From the NCBI RefSeq assembly GCF_963921845.1, contig NZ_CAWUGZ010000071.1, positions 1 through 18,553 on the forward strand: a DNA stretch of 18,553 nucleotides, given 5' to 3'. This DNA comes from Commensalibacter sp963921845. Its GTDB lineage: Bacteria > Pseudomonadota > Alphaproteobacteria > Acetobacterales > Acetobacteraceae. The position numbers and the translations under genes were made by a program. Below the pieces are notes generated by a model. It saw nothing but the letters and a program-made list of their open reading frames with translations. It searched no databases and was not told the DNA's origin. Shown piece by piece: positions 1 through 7,665 of the stretch. Every line of letters starts with the position of its first letter. Within the stretch, counting starts at the first letter, position 1.

Positions 1-258
1 ATTAAATAATTTCTTTTTTACCTAAAAATACACGTAATTTTAACATTGTTCCGTTTTCTGATAAAGCACAACCAACAGAAATAACTCACATAGTTTCAAG
101 TGGTTTGTAATAATGGAAAAAATAACAACAAAATATTAATAATATAGTACATACAATAAGCACAATAACCAAAGTAAACTACTTAAAAAAGGAAACCAAC
201 ATTCTAAAAATAATCATTAGACTGTTGAGCTGCACGATTAAATTAAAATGAGATAATA
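1..258. other. AT-rich stretch without a recognisable gene
   Basis: No convincing coding region is visible here. On the minus strand a short reading frame ends at a TAA at positions 2-4. It reads VISVGCALSENG and then about fifteen further residues, but it opens directly after an in-frame TGA at 86-88, with no start codon or ribosome binding site. It may be the worn end of a gene continuing off the window edge, or chance. Nothing else stands out. Confidence 0.4.
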
Positions 259-334
259 TGGCTCCCGAAGTAGGACTCGAACCTACGACCAAGCGATTAA
301 CAGTCGCTTGCTCTACCAACTGAGCTATTCGGGA
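259..334 (-). tRNA. tRNA-Asn (anticodon GTT)
   Basis: Read on the minus strand this folds as a complete cloverleaf of 76 bases with an encoded CCA end. The acceptor arms are TCCCGAA and TTCGGGA, with discriminator G. The D arm is GCTC/GAGC around AGTTGGTA. The anticodon stem AGCGA/TCGCT encloses loop CTGTTAA, whose anticodon GTT reads Asn codons. The T arm is GTAGG/CCTAC around TTCGAGT. It stands alone, diverging from the following plus-strand gene. Confidence 0.96.
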
Positions 335-419
335 TCAGCCGTGACTTCTCTATAGCTTAATTTATGATTAATGGTAAAGTGTTTTTTTTAAATTTCTAAT
401 TTTTTTTGAATTTCTGTTT

Positions 420-1466
420 ATGTCTTCATACAAGCAATCACACCAAAATTTTGTTAAGCGTCGTAAAACGATTTTTAGCCTTGCCAGCATGGGCATGTTG
501 GCAGGCGCTGGCCTTTATTCTTATACTTTGAAAAATGAAAGAAAATTATCAAAAAAAACCTCTGTTCCCTTACAAACAGTACGCATCGCTTGGCCTCATA
601 GCCATCAAGATGCTCTGTTTAACGTGGCCTGTGCTAATAATTTTTTTGTTAAAAATTCTTTAAACGTTCAATTATCTCCTCAGATTCAAACAAGCCAAGA
701 CGCTCTTAACGCTTTCAAAGCAAACAAGTGCGATGCTATCGTTATGTCTGCTTTGGATTGGATACCGGAATTGATATCAGGTTTAAAAGGAAAACTGTTA
801 GTCGGCACTGGAGGAAGCAATTTTCGTTTGTTAGTTTCCAAACACCGTCGAATAGATCGCTTGGCGGATCTAAATAAATTAAAAATTGCCGTTGGACCAG
901 GAGGACAAAAAGAAAAACTTTTTCTTTCTATTTTGCTTAGACGTAAAGGAATTAATCCAGACCAAAATATTAGCTGGATAGAAACAGAAGAAAAAGAACT
1001 GCTTCCCACACTTTTATCCAATCGGGTGCAAGCCATTATCACCAGTGATCCCCTCGCTTGGCAAATCCTAACGGCAGCAAAAAAACAATTATATGAATTA
1101 GCAGGAAGCCAAACCGGGAGTTGGAGTGTCCGCATTAATTATGTCTTAGGAGTTAGCGATCATTTCCTTAATAACTATCCAGACACTATTTCACCTCTTG
1201 CAAAAAGTATACGTATGGCCTCAATGTGGCAAAAAAATAATCTTAAAAAAACGAGTGACTTATTGACAGAGTCTCTTAAACCTATGAGTTCACAAGATAT
1301 ACTTTTAATGTTACAACATCAAAATCAAAATATCGCACCCATTAATAATAAATTATGGGAACAAATTGCCCAATATCTGGATGAATTCAAACTTTTAAAC
1401 TTATTACCTATGAGTTTAAATTCAGCAAAAACAGCAAGACAATTTTGTTATACAATAAAAACTTAG
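420..1466 (+). CDS. ABC transporter substrate-binding protein, NMT1/SsuA-like
   Basis: A 348-residue protein resembling periplasmic substrate-binding proteins of the NMT1/THI5-like family (nitrate, sulfonate, taurine or pyrimidine-precursor uptake). After a basic N-terminus (KRR at residues 13-15) and a hydrophobic stretch to about residue 37, which fits a signal peptide or membrane anchor, come features typical of the fold. These are an opening strand VRIAWPHSHQDALF, a DAIVMSALDW segment, then AVGPGGQKEKLFLSILLRRKGI and a later QAIITSDPLAW, matching the usual pattern of gift loop, helix and 'vDA' strand. The twin arginines do not fit the Tat motif well. No Shine-Dalgarno sequence precedes the ATG. 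No permease or ATPase gene lies next to it, so the substrate cannot be inferred and the protein may work with a distant transporter. The family call is fairly secure; the ligand is unknown. Confidence 0.72.
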   Translation: MSSYKQSHQNFVKRRKTIFSLASMGMLAGAGLYSYTLKNERKLSKKTSVPLQTVRIAWPHSHQDALFNVACANNFFVKNSLNVQLSPQIQTSQDALNAFKANKCDAIVMSALDWIPELISGLKGKLLVGTGGSNFRLLVSKHRRIDRLADLNKLKIAVGPGGQKEKLFLSILLRRKGINPDQNISWIETEEKELLPTLLSNRVQAIITSDPLAWQILTAAKKQLYELAGSQTGSWSVRINYVLGVSDHFLNNYPDTISPLAKSIRMASMWQKNNLKKTSDLLTESLKPMSSQDILLMLQHQNQNIAPINNKLWEQIAQYLDEFKLLNLLPMSLNSAKTARQFCYTIKT

Positions 1467-1633
1467 TCAAATAGCAGCAATAAAGACGGGCTAATTAAAA
1501 GCAATTATTTTAACTAAGATAGCTTAGTAATTAAATTTTAATTATGTCGACTGTTACAAAAAAAATGCTCTTATAACCATCACGCAGGTCATCATTCGCA
1601 TGGATGGTCAGTGAAAAAAAAGAAATTAAAGGC

Positions 1634-1657
1634 GAAACGCACACGGCGTGACGTTTC
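1634..1657 (-). terminator. Hairpin just downstream of the ferritin-like gene
   Basis: GAAACG and CGTTTC pair around CAC/GTG with a one-base bulge, 12 bases past the stop codon of the minus-strand gene. The A-run at 1613-1620 (a T-run on the minus strand) follows, but about 13 bases beyond the stem, so this is not a classical intrinsic terminator. It may help end convergent transcription from both sides. Confidence 0.3.
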
Positions 1658-1668
1658 ACTACAAAATT

Positions 1669-2658
1669 TTATCCAAGCGGTTTATTTAATAATCGATTTG
1701 GCAAAAGTTTTAATATCAATTCGGTTAAAAAAGGCGCTGTTTTGGGACGAAGCAAGCGGGAATCATAACCCGAAAACCGTCTATAATTCTCAGAAAGGCA
1801 TAATTGAAAAAATTCACGTAAAGTTGTTCGCTTATTGCTGAGTTCGTTCACACCATTAATTGTAAAATTATTATCTTCACAATAATTTTTTCCTTTTGAA
1901 TCTACTCGATTTACTATGCCTATCCTTTCATAAATTAAAAAACCATGGACAGCCAAGACTTTTGCTTCAAATTTAATTCTAGCTAAAAAAGAAAGATTAG
2001 CCCGATGATAGGCTAACCAATTAGCAAACAATAAAATGTGCCTACATTCTTCTTGCATGACAGGTTCAAATGTTTCAATAAGCTCTTTAGAAAAAAAACC
2101 TGACTTTTCAGCAATAGCAAACAAGCCAAAAGCAAAAAAACTATCCCAACATTCACTAAAGCCCGTAACCAGATAAGCCCATTCTGGGTCTTTAGGAATT
2201 TTATAAGAAGGTTCAGAAGCAAGAGGAATACCATAGAAATCAACTAAATCCGATAAAACTTCTTTATGACGATTTTCTTCCCAAGCATTCCTAGCAATTG
2301 CATCAGCCATTTCTGGATCAAGCAATTCTTTTACGTAAGCCGCCATTCTCAATCTGGCTTTTCCTTCCGTATGAACCGCTATATCCCATATGGGTAAGCT
2401 TTTTAGACGATCTGTCTCTTCTTTACTTAATTTTGGCCAATTCATAAAACTTGGCCTGTAAGGATTAAAGGTTTCTCTGAACATTTTGCAAACCATTTGT
2501 TTATGTTCATTGCTACCAATTTTAATTGAGCCAGGTATAGAACTCATCCAATGTCGAACACTATAATGTACTGCCTCGAGTTCTTTATCCGATTTCGCTT
2601 TCGGCAAATCGGATAAGTTTTCAGGTAATTTTGTATAGATTTCTTTCAAATTAGACAT
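1669..2658 (-). CDS. Ferritin-like di-iron domain protein
   Basis: A 329-residue soluble protein with two Glu-Glu-x-x-His motifs typical of ferritin-like di-iron four-helix bundles: EENRH at residues 127-131 and EECRH at 203-207. E98 (in HTEGKARLR) and E169 (in GFSECWDSFF) are plausible remaining iron ligands, giving a two Glu/His-pair arrangement. No signal peptide is seen. The ATG is preceded by AAGGAG about ten bases upstream, supporting the start. It is the second gene after the ClpP-like gene, 32 bases downstream on the same strand, so the two are probably co-transcribed. In the family, such folds act as iron stores, oxidases or hydroxylases; the sequence does not tell which. The C-terminal part (after about residue 230) has no motif I recognise. 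Confidence 0.7.
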   Translation of the reverse strand: MSNLKEIYTKLPENLSDLPKAKSDKELEAVHYSVRHWMSSIPGSIKIGSNEHKQMVCKMFRETFNPYRPSFMNWPKLSKEETDRLKSLPIWDIAVHTEGKARLRMAAYVKELLDPEMADAIARNAWEENRHKEVLSDLVDFYGIPLASEPSYKIPKDPEWAYLVTGFSECWDSFFAFGLFAIAEKSGFFSKELIETFEPVMQEECRHILLFANWLAYHRANLSFLARIKFEAKVLAVHGFLIYERIGIVNRVDSKGKNYCEDNNFTINGVNELSNKRTTLREFFQLCLSENYRRFSGYDSRLLRPKTAPFLTELILKLLPNRLLNKPLG

Positions 2659-2690
2659 TTAACCAGCACTCCTTAAATATAATCAGAAAA

Positions 2691-3359
2691 CTATTTTAAA
2701 TCTGACCATCGTTCAATAATGCGATGCACTAATCCATAATGAATGGCTTCTTTAGCGGATATCCAATAATTACGATCCGTATCTTTGGTAATTTTTTCCA
2801 AAGACTGATCGGTCTCTTTTGCAAAAATATGGTTTAAACGTTCCCTCATCTTAATAATTTCTTTTGCTTCAATATCGATATCCGTAGCAGGACCTCTGAC
2901 ACCTCCCATAGGTTGATGCAACAAAAAACGTGTATTTGGTAGACAATAACGTCTTTTTTTATGACCTGCTGCAAAAATTAATGCCCCGGCTGACGCCACC
3001 CATCCTGTACCAATCATATTAATAGGGGCATGTTCATGAACAAATCGTATCATATCATATATTGTATCGCCACTCTCAACATGCCCACCAGGGGAATTAA
3101 CATAAATATCAATAGGGTCATCCGACTCATAAGCCAAAGCTAGCAAACGACCCGTTACTTCTTTTGCGAGTTTATCGTTAATTTCTCCAAAAATGAGTAT
3201 TTTTCGTTTCTCTAATAATTTATTTTCTACAGTATTACTGACACTAACCTCTTCTTTTGAAATTTTTTCTTGAGGTTTGTCCGATGGATTCTCTGGGTTT
3301 TCAGGATCTTCTAGCTCTAGACAATTAGGGTTACGAAAAGATGCAAGACTAAATCTCAT
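2691..3359 (-). CDS. ClpP-family serine protease subunit, divergent paralogue
   Basis: A 222-residue homologue of the Clp protease proteolytic subunit. The ClpP core is clear: NSPGGHVESGDTIYD near residues 88-102, nucleophile Ser123 in GWVASAGAL (E. coli GQAASMGAF), His148 in LLHQPMGG, and the handle-helix region EAKEIIKMRERLN. Where E. coli ClpP has its catalytic Asp (TERDRFLSA), this protein reads TDRNYWISA, placing Asn197 in that position. The later GLVD motif is also GLVH. A Ser-His-Asn triad is known from Listeria ClpP1, so low or partner-dependent activity is possible rather than simple loss. A roughly 45-residue acidic, Pro/Glu-rich N-terminal extension replaces the usual short propeptide. 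The start has AGGAA upstream. It is probably co-transcribed with the ferritin-like gene. A housekeeping clpP is presumably elsewhere. Confidence 0.85.
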   Translation of the reverse strand: MRFSLASFRNPNCLELEDPENPENPSDKPQEKISKEEVSVSNTVENKLLEKRKILIFGEINDKLAKEVTGRLLALAYESDDPIDIYVNSPGGHVESGDTIYDMIRFVHEHAPINMIGTGWVASAGALIFAAGHKKRRYCLPNTRFLLHQPMGGVRGPATDIDIEAKEIIKMRERLNHIFAKETDQSLEKITKDTDRNYWISAKEAIHYGLVHRIIERWSDLK

Positions 3360-3477
3360 TGTTAATTCCTGACTATAATAATATAAATAATTTTATTTTG
3401 TTACTTACAACGTATAAAGCTAAAACCCATTGCTTAAAACAAAAACACACAGTTTTTACATATTTATCCGATTTATA

Positions 3478-3494
3478 TTAACCTAATAGGTTAA
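3478..3494. promoter_or_regulatory. Palindrome in the divergent intergenic region
   Basis: TTAACCT-AAT-AGGTTAA is a perfect 7-base inverted repeat lying between the divergently transcribed ClpP-like and lipoprotein genes. Its position, 118 bases from one start and 125 from the other, fits an operator for a dimeric regulator controlling both. No regulator gene is nearby, so this is inference only. The rest of the 260-base spacer is AT-rich, without a clear consensus promoter. Confidence 0.3.
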
Positions 3495-3619
3495 ATACTA
3501 CTAAATTAACATTCAATTCACGTGCGCTGTTGCAAAAGAGAATTACTTCATACAAAATTACGCAATGATCGTTTAATAAAATTTGCTATCAAGATAAACT
3601 ACAAAAAGTTGAGGTTTCC

Positions 3620-4648
3620 GTGCTTTTAATCCATAGACCATTTCACTATTTTTTTCTTGTGCTTGGTCTTTTAAGTTTAGAGGGATGTGCAGACAGTCCC
3701 CTCATTAAAACACCTGTAGGTTGGTACCATAATTTAGAAGGAGGAATCGTTGCTCAACCTAGACTGCCGATTATAGGGAGCGATCAACCTTATCCTCACG
3801 TCGGATTGACCCCGACCCAGGCACCACCACTGCCCTCACCGGACCTTAGAAAAGAAATTACCAACAATTTGCAACGCGACCGAACGCTATCAGAATGGCA
3901 GAATACGGTAGATTCTTTTTCAATACCTAAACCAACCACCCCAAATAAAGGTACCTTAGACGACCATCAAACAAAAAATAAACCTTCTGAGGTTCCCAAT
4001 TCACACCCAACAGCCGTGTCTAAAGACACAAAAAAGCAAAATCTTAACGATTCTAATCAAAAGACCTCTCAAGAATCATCCGCAACCTTGGATGCGGCTG
4101 GAGATGAACATCCGTCTCTAGCCAATAAAAAAACACCAGAAACTAAAAAAAATCAGATCGCTCAAAAGGATCAAAATACTGCGGTAAATACTCCCGTAGT
4201 TATTCCAGAACTTCGAATGAACATAAATAATCAGCCGATCACTTTGCCTGCTATACCTGTTAATCCCCCCTTACCACCACAATTCCCCCAATTTAACATT
4301 CCTTCGAATCAAAATTTACCGCCTCCTTTTTATCCTTCCGGTCTTGAAACCAACAGTCTTTCAGGGGATTTGATTTCTTTTCCTCCAGATTCCGATACGC
4401 CTAACATAAACCAAGAAAAAATAATTAGTGATATCGCTACCAAAAATAAGGGAAAACGTTTCTATATTCATGGTTATGGGGATTCACTCTCTATCGACGC
4501 GAATTCTCAAGCTCAAGCCTTAACATTAGCGCTATTACGTGCAAAAACGATTGCAAAATTGTTAATTAATCATAATGTGCCAGAATCATCAATTTTTATA
4601 CGACTTCATGCTATCGGTCATGGGGTTCGAGTAAAAACAGAGCCTTAA
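3620..4648 (+). CDS. Proline-rich putative lipoprotein with OmpA-like C-terminus
   Basis: A 342-residue envelope protein. It begins at GTG, with GAGG five bases upstream. A hydrophobic N-terminal segment leads to LSLEGC (Cys23), a probable lipoprotein signal, although Glu at the -2 position is unusual. Residues about 60-250 are low-complexity, rich in Pro, Lys, Thr, Asn and Gln (for example PTQAPPLPSPDLR), suggesting a flexible linker across the periplasm. The last about 70 residues (FYIHGYGDSLSID... then LALLRAKTIAKLLINHNVP) align by pattern with the OmpA/Pal peptidoglycan-binding domain: GxxD, an RA-x-x-I helix and a 'G(V)P..I' turn. The classic Asp/Arg binding pair is not fully evident, so binding is uncertain. 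It sits 29 bases ahead of the aminotransferase and may be co-transcribed. Confidence 0.62.
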   Translation: MLLIHRPFHYFFLVLGLLSLEGCADSPLIKTPVGWYHNLEGGIVAQPRLPIIGSDQPYPHVGLTPTQAPPLPSPDLRKEITNNLQRDRTLSEWQNTVDSFSIPKPTTPNKGTLDDHQTKNKPSEVPNSHPTAVSKDTKKQNLNDSNQKTSQESSATLDAAGDEHPSLANKKTPETKKNQIAQKDQNTAVNTPVVIPELRMNINNQPITLPAIPVNPPLPPQFPQFNIPSNQNLPPPFYPSGLETNSLSGDLISFPPDSDTPNINQEKIISDIATKNKGKRFYIHGYGDSLSIDANSQAQALTLALLRAKTIAKLLINHNVPESSIFIRLHAIGHGVRVKTEP

Positions 4649-4677
4649 TAATTTTATATCTGAAAATCGAGTTTTCA

Positions 4678-5865
4678 ATGTCTGAAGAATTTCACCGTAT
4701 AAGACGCTTACCTCCTTATGTGTTTGCAGAAGTTAATGCTGCCAAAAAAGCGGCAAGAGCCCGGGGGGAAGACATTATTGATCTTGGCATGGGGAATCCC
4801 GATAGTGTGCCCCCAAAACATGTTATCAAAAAGTTAATTGAAACAATGTCCTCGCCCAAAGTACACGGATATTCTGTAAGCAAAGGCATTATAGGATTAC
4901 GTAAAGCATTATGTCGCTATTACCAAGAACGATTTCACGTCGATCTTGATCCAGAAAATGAAACCATTGTTACTTTGGGCTCCAAAGAAGGATTAGCCAA
5001 TTTAGCTTCCGCCATTACCAGTCCTGGCGACACTATACTTGTTCCCAATCCTTCTTACCCTACTCACCAATTCGGCTTTGTTATTGCAGGTGCAGGTATT
5101 CGTTCGATACCGGCTACACCTGACGAAAAAATGTTAGAAGCATTGCACAGAGCCGTGAAGCATTCTGTACCCAAACCAACCGTACTAGTCGTTAATTTTC
5201 CATCAAACCCAACAGCTTACCTTGCTAGTTTAGATTTCTATCGCGAGCTGGTTACTTTTGCCAAAAAAGAGTCTATATGGATACTTTCTGATTTAGCTTA
5301 TGCTGAAATTTATTTTGAAAAAGAAATTCCTCCTTCGATCTTGCAAGTGCCTGGGGCAAAAGACATTGCGGTTGAGTTTACTTCTTTATCGAAAACTTAT
5401 TCGATGGCAGGTTGGCGTATCGGCTTTGCGGCAGGAAATAAAAAACTTATCGCAGCTTTAACGCGAATTAAATCCTATCTTGATTATGGAGCATTTACCC
5501 CTGTACAAGTTGCTGCTGTTGCCGCTTTAAATGGACCCCAGGATTACGTTAAGGACATTCGTAAACTCTATAAAGATCGAAGAGATACCATTATAAAGGG
5601 ATTAAGCAAAGCGGGTTGGGATGTGCCCTCTCCACCTGCTTCAATGTTCGCATGGGCACCTATACCCGACTTTTTTAAACCCTTAGGGAGCGTTGAATTT
5701 TCCAAGCTTCTTTTAAAAGAAGCTCAAGTTGCAGTGGCCCCAGGCTTAGGATTTGGGGAATATGGGGACGATTTCGTTCGCATTGGACTTGTTGAAAATA
5801 GTCAACGGCTCAAACAAGCTTGCCGTTCAATTAAAAATTTTATGAATACGCATTGCCAACGCTAA
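4678..5865 (+). CDS. AlaC-family PLP-dependent aminotransferase
   Basis: A 395-residue fold-type I aminotransferase closely resembling E. coli AlaC (glutamate-pyruvate transaminase) and the LL-diaminopimelate aminotransferase relatives so named in alphaproteobacteria. Shared landmarks include RIRRLPPYVF at the N-terminus, DLGMGNPD (33-42), HGYSVSKGI, LGSKEGLANL, LVPNPSYPTH and FPSNPTA (Asn177). PLP-contacting Asp205 and Tyr208 lie in SDLAYAE, the Schiff-base Lys239 is in SLSKTYSMAGWR with Arg247, and the carboxylate-binding Arg368 is in FVRIGLVEN. All key residues are intact. It likely makes alanine from pyruvate and glutamate; a role in aspartate or diaminopimelate metabolism cannot be excluded. 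Only a weak ribosome binding site precedes the ATG. In relatives hom, glpX and recJ follow; here hom is broken. Confidence 0.9.
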   Translation: MSEEFHRIRRLPPYVFAEVNAAKKAARARGEDIIDLGMGNPDSVPPKHVIKKLIETMSSPKVHGYSVSKGIIGLRKALCRYYQERFHVDLDPENETIVTLGSKEGLANLASAITSPGDTILVPNPSYPTHQFGFVIAGAGIRSIPATPDEKMLEALHRAVKHSVPKPTVLVVNFPSNPTAYLASLDFYRELVTFAKKESIWILSDLAYAEIYFEKEIPPSILQVPGAKDIAVEFTSLSKTYSMAGWRIGFAAGNKKLIAALTRIKSYLDYGAFTPVQVAAVAALNGPQDYVKDIRKLYKDRRDTIIKGLSKAGWDVPSPPASMFAWAPIPDFFKPLGSVEFSKLLLKEAQVAVAPGLGFGEYGDDFVRIGLVENSQRLKQACRSIKNFMNTHCQR

Positions 5866-5879
5866 GTTACGTTACAACA

Positions 5880-5899
5880 CCATGAAAAATATTTCATGG
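5880..5899 (+). terminator. Hairpin after the aminotransferase gene
   Basis: CCATGAAA and TTTCATGG form a perfect 8-base stem with a 4-base AATA loop, starting 14 bases past the aminotransferase stop. The following bases (ATCTTTATAC) are only modestly T-rich, so termination would be weak. Confidence 0.4.
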
Positions 5900-5932
5900 A
5901 TCTTTATACGAACTTCTAAGCCTCAATAGTCT

Positions 5933-5974
5933 TAAGCTTAAAACAGGTAAAAGACATTACATATTTTAAGCTTA
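5933..5974. repeat. 11-base perfect inverted repeat in the decayed hom region
   Basis: TAAGCTTAAAA (5933-5943) and TTTTAAGCTTA (5964-5974) are perfect inverted repeats separated by 20 bases. The stretch 5900-6240 around it is very AT-rich, has stops in every frame and shows no other recognisable content. It occupies the place where the first part of homoserine dehydrogenase would be expected. Confidence 0.5.
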
Positions 5975-6240
5975 GTTGTTATAGACTAAAGCCAAATTTG
6001 CAACTAACTAAGCAAACTATCGTATGCAAATTACGGTTTTAATCTTTGATATAAAACTAGAATTTAAAGATTTAATTTACCTCATATTCACTGGTTTAAT
6101 GATCCGTCAAAAATTCTTGCCTCACTTTATTCCTTCACAAATCTTCTTAACCTCATATTAAATGATATCCTTGACGCTGTTTTTGATTAAAAATAAATTT
6201 CCAAAAAAACTAATATAGAAAGCGGTAAGTATGCCAAGCT

Positions 6241-6627
6241 TTCATTACGATATACACCGAAGCTGTTATTAAACTTACCCGTAGCAATAATCCTTTTTAT
6301 GTAGGAAACCGATTAAAAATAATTAATTTTTGCTACTCTTGTATTATGTTTGAATTTTTGCAAAACTATTTATGTGTACTTAATAGTTAATTACTCAACC
6401 TAACATAGTTATTTTTATTTTATTATGCTTAAAAAACATATTGTTTCTTTGCTCAGCCTATTACAACGTAATATTTTTTATTTTCAAAACACAGATAATG
6501 AACCTCTATTATTTAATTTCACCCAACACTAAAAACTCTATTTCATTTAGCTTTAACAGCAATTTATCAACTGCCTATTGTTTATGATGAGCGTATTATA
6601 GCTCGTATTAAAAAATTAGAATTTTAG
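6241..6627 (+). pseudogene. Remnant of homoserine dehydrogenase (C-terminal part)
   Basis: Three reading-frame pieces together match the end of homoserine dehydrogenase, the enzyme reducing aspartate semialdehyde to homoserine for Thr and Met synthesis. Piece one (frame of 6241, stop 6388-6390) reads LTRSNNPFYVGNRLK, like the family's 'LA.V.G.NNA..V.GN' segment, and then NYLCVLNS, like the opening YLRFSVVD strand of the ACT domain. Piece two (6425-6532, shifted frame) reads LKKHIVSLLSLLQRN and later EPLLFNFTQH, matching the ACT-domain pattern 'ILR..HVSLESLIQRG ... VVLTTH'. Piece three (from 6529, original frame, to the TAG at 6625-6627) reads LALTAIYQLPIVYDERI and ends ARIKKLEF, like 'AL..I..L..V......RIE.F'. 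The spacing between the pieces also fits the family. The N-terminal NAD-binding and catalytic part is gone. The comparison rests on remembered family patterns, not an alignment run. Confidence 0.7.
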
Positions 6628-6644
6628 CTACAAAGGAAATGTTC

Positions 6645-7646
6645 ATGCCTTTATCTTCACCTCCTACCATCTTTAAAGTTTCTGATCGAAATTTAGCGCT
6701 TGAATTGGTTCGGGTTACCGAAGCCGCTGCTATTAAATCATTCCACTGGATAGGAAGAGGTCTCAAAAATGAAGCCGATAACGCTGCTGTTGAAGGAATG
6801 AGAAATGCTTTTGATACCGTAGCCATCTCCGGAACAGTCGTCATAGGGGAAGGCGAAATGGATGAGGCGCCTATGCTTTACATTGGCGAAAAAGTTGGAT
6901 CGGGTGGACCGGAAATGGATATTGCTGTTGACCCATTAGAAGGAACGAATCTCGTTGCTAAAAATTATGCTAATGCTATTACCGTCGTTGCTTTAGCTGA
7001 AAAAGGAAATTTTTTACATGCCCCCGATATTTATATGGATAAAATTGCTATCGGACCAGGTTATCCAGATCAAGTCATCGATATTGATAATACGCTGGAA
7101 AAAAATCTAAAAAACCTAGCCAGAGCTAGAAGAGTTGATGTCTCTGAGATAACTCTCAGCACTCTAGATAGACCTAGACATAAAGAAATGATAGCCAAAG
7201 CTCATGAAATAGGGGTTCGCATCAAATTATTGTCTGATGGTGACGTTGCCGGCATCATCGCCACCTGTGTTCCTGATAGTGATGTTGATATTTATATAGG
7301 TTCCGGCGGGGCTCCAGAAGGTGTTTTGGCTGCTGCTGCGTTACGATGCTTTGATGGACAAATGCAAGGGCGTTTATTATTTGAAGACCAATCGCAAATT
7401 GATCGTGCACAAAAAATGAATCCCAACGATCCCGAACGTAAATTGCTGATCACGGACATGGCTAGAGGAAATGTTCTTTTTTCAGCGACAGGTGTAACAA
7501 ACGGCGATATTCTCAAAGGCGTTCAGTGGCGAGGTGACTATGTATGGACTAACTCTATCGTGACCCGATCTTCTTCTAAAACTGTACGTTTTGTTAAAGC
7601 ACGTCATAATGCCTTAATAAAACCTATAGATTTTAAGCAATTTTAA
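6645..7646 (+). CDS. Fructose-1,6-bisphosphatase, class II (GlpX)
   Basis: A 333-residue enzyme hydrolysing fructose 1,6-bisphosphate to fructose 6-phosphate in gluconeogenesis; a metal-dependent cytosolic homologue of E. coli GlpX. Strong family signatures are present: RVTEAAA and WIGRG..NEAD near the N-terminus, GEGEMDEAPMLYIGEKVG (from about residue 68), the metal/phosphate loop DPLEGT (about 96-101), DGDVAGI, GSGGAPEGV, and DMARGNVLFSATGVTNGD. I chose the ATG at 6645 over the one at 6639: AAGGA at 6633-6637 lies 7 bases before 6645 but only one base before 6639. The gene begins 17 bases after the hom remnant's stop and ends 19 bases before recJ, so it belongs to the same ancestral operon. 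No residue damage is visible, so gluconeogenic capacity appears to be kept although hom is lost. Confidence 0.95.
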   Translation: MPLSSPPTIFKVSDRNLALELVRVTEAAAIKSFHWIGRGLKNEADNAAVEGMRNAFDTVAISGTVVIGEGEMDEAPMLYIGEKVGSGGPEMDIAVDPLEGTNLVAKNYANAITVVALAEKGNFLHAPDIYMDKIAIGPGYPDQVIDIDNTLEKNLKNLARARRVDVSEITLSTLDRPRHKEMIAKAHEIGVRIKLLSDGDVAGIIATCVPDSDVDIYIGSGGAPEGVLAAAALRCFDGQMQGRLLFEDQSQIDRAQKMNPNDPERKLLITDMARGNVLFSATGVTNGDILKGVQWRGDYVWTNSIVTRSSSKTVRFVKARHNALIKPIDFKQF

Positions 7647-7665
7647 TGTGGTGTTGTAACTTGAC

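Noticed and set aside
420..530. Twin-arginine (Tat) signal on the substrate-binding protein
   Set aside because: RRKTIF lacks the Phe at the expected position after the twin Arg, so a plain Sec-type signal or anchor is equally likely.
686..1135. Minus-strand 149-residue frame
   Set aside because: Entirely antisense to the substrate-binding protein; Ser/Phe/Arg-rich without domain or ribosome binding site.
1611..1841. Plus-strand frame encoding a Lys/Arg-rich 76-residue peptide
   Set aside because: Most of it runs antisense to the end of the ferritin-like gene, whose di-iron motifs and ribosome binding site are convincing. The basic start comes from an A-rich run, and no domain is recognisable.
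5866..6240. Possible intact small gene or regulatory RNA upstream of the hom remnant
   Set aside because: Every frame has frequent stops, and no ribosome binding site or structured RNA beyond simple hairpins can be seen; decayed coding sequence is the simpler reading.
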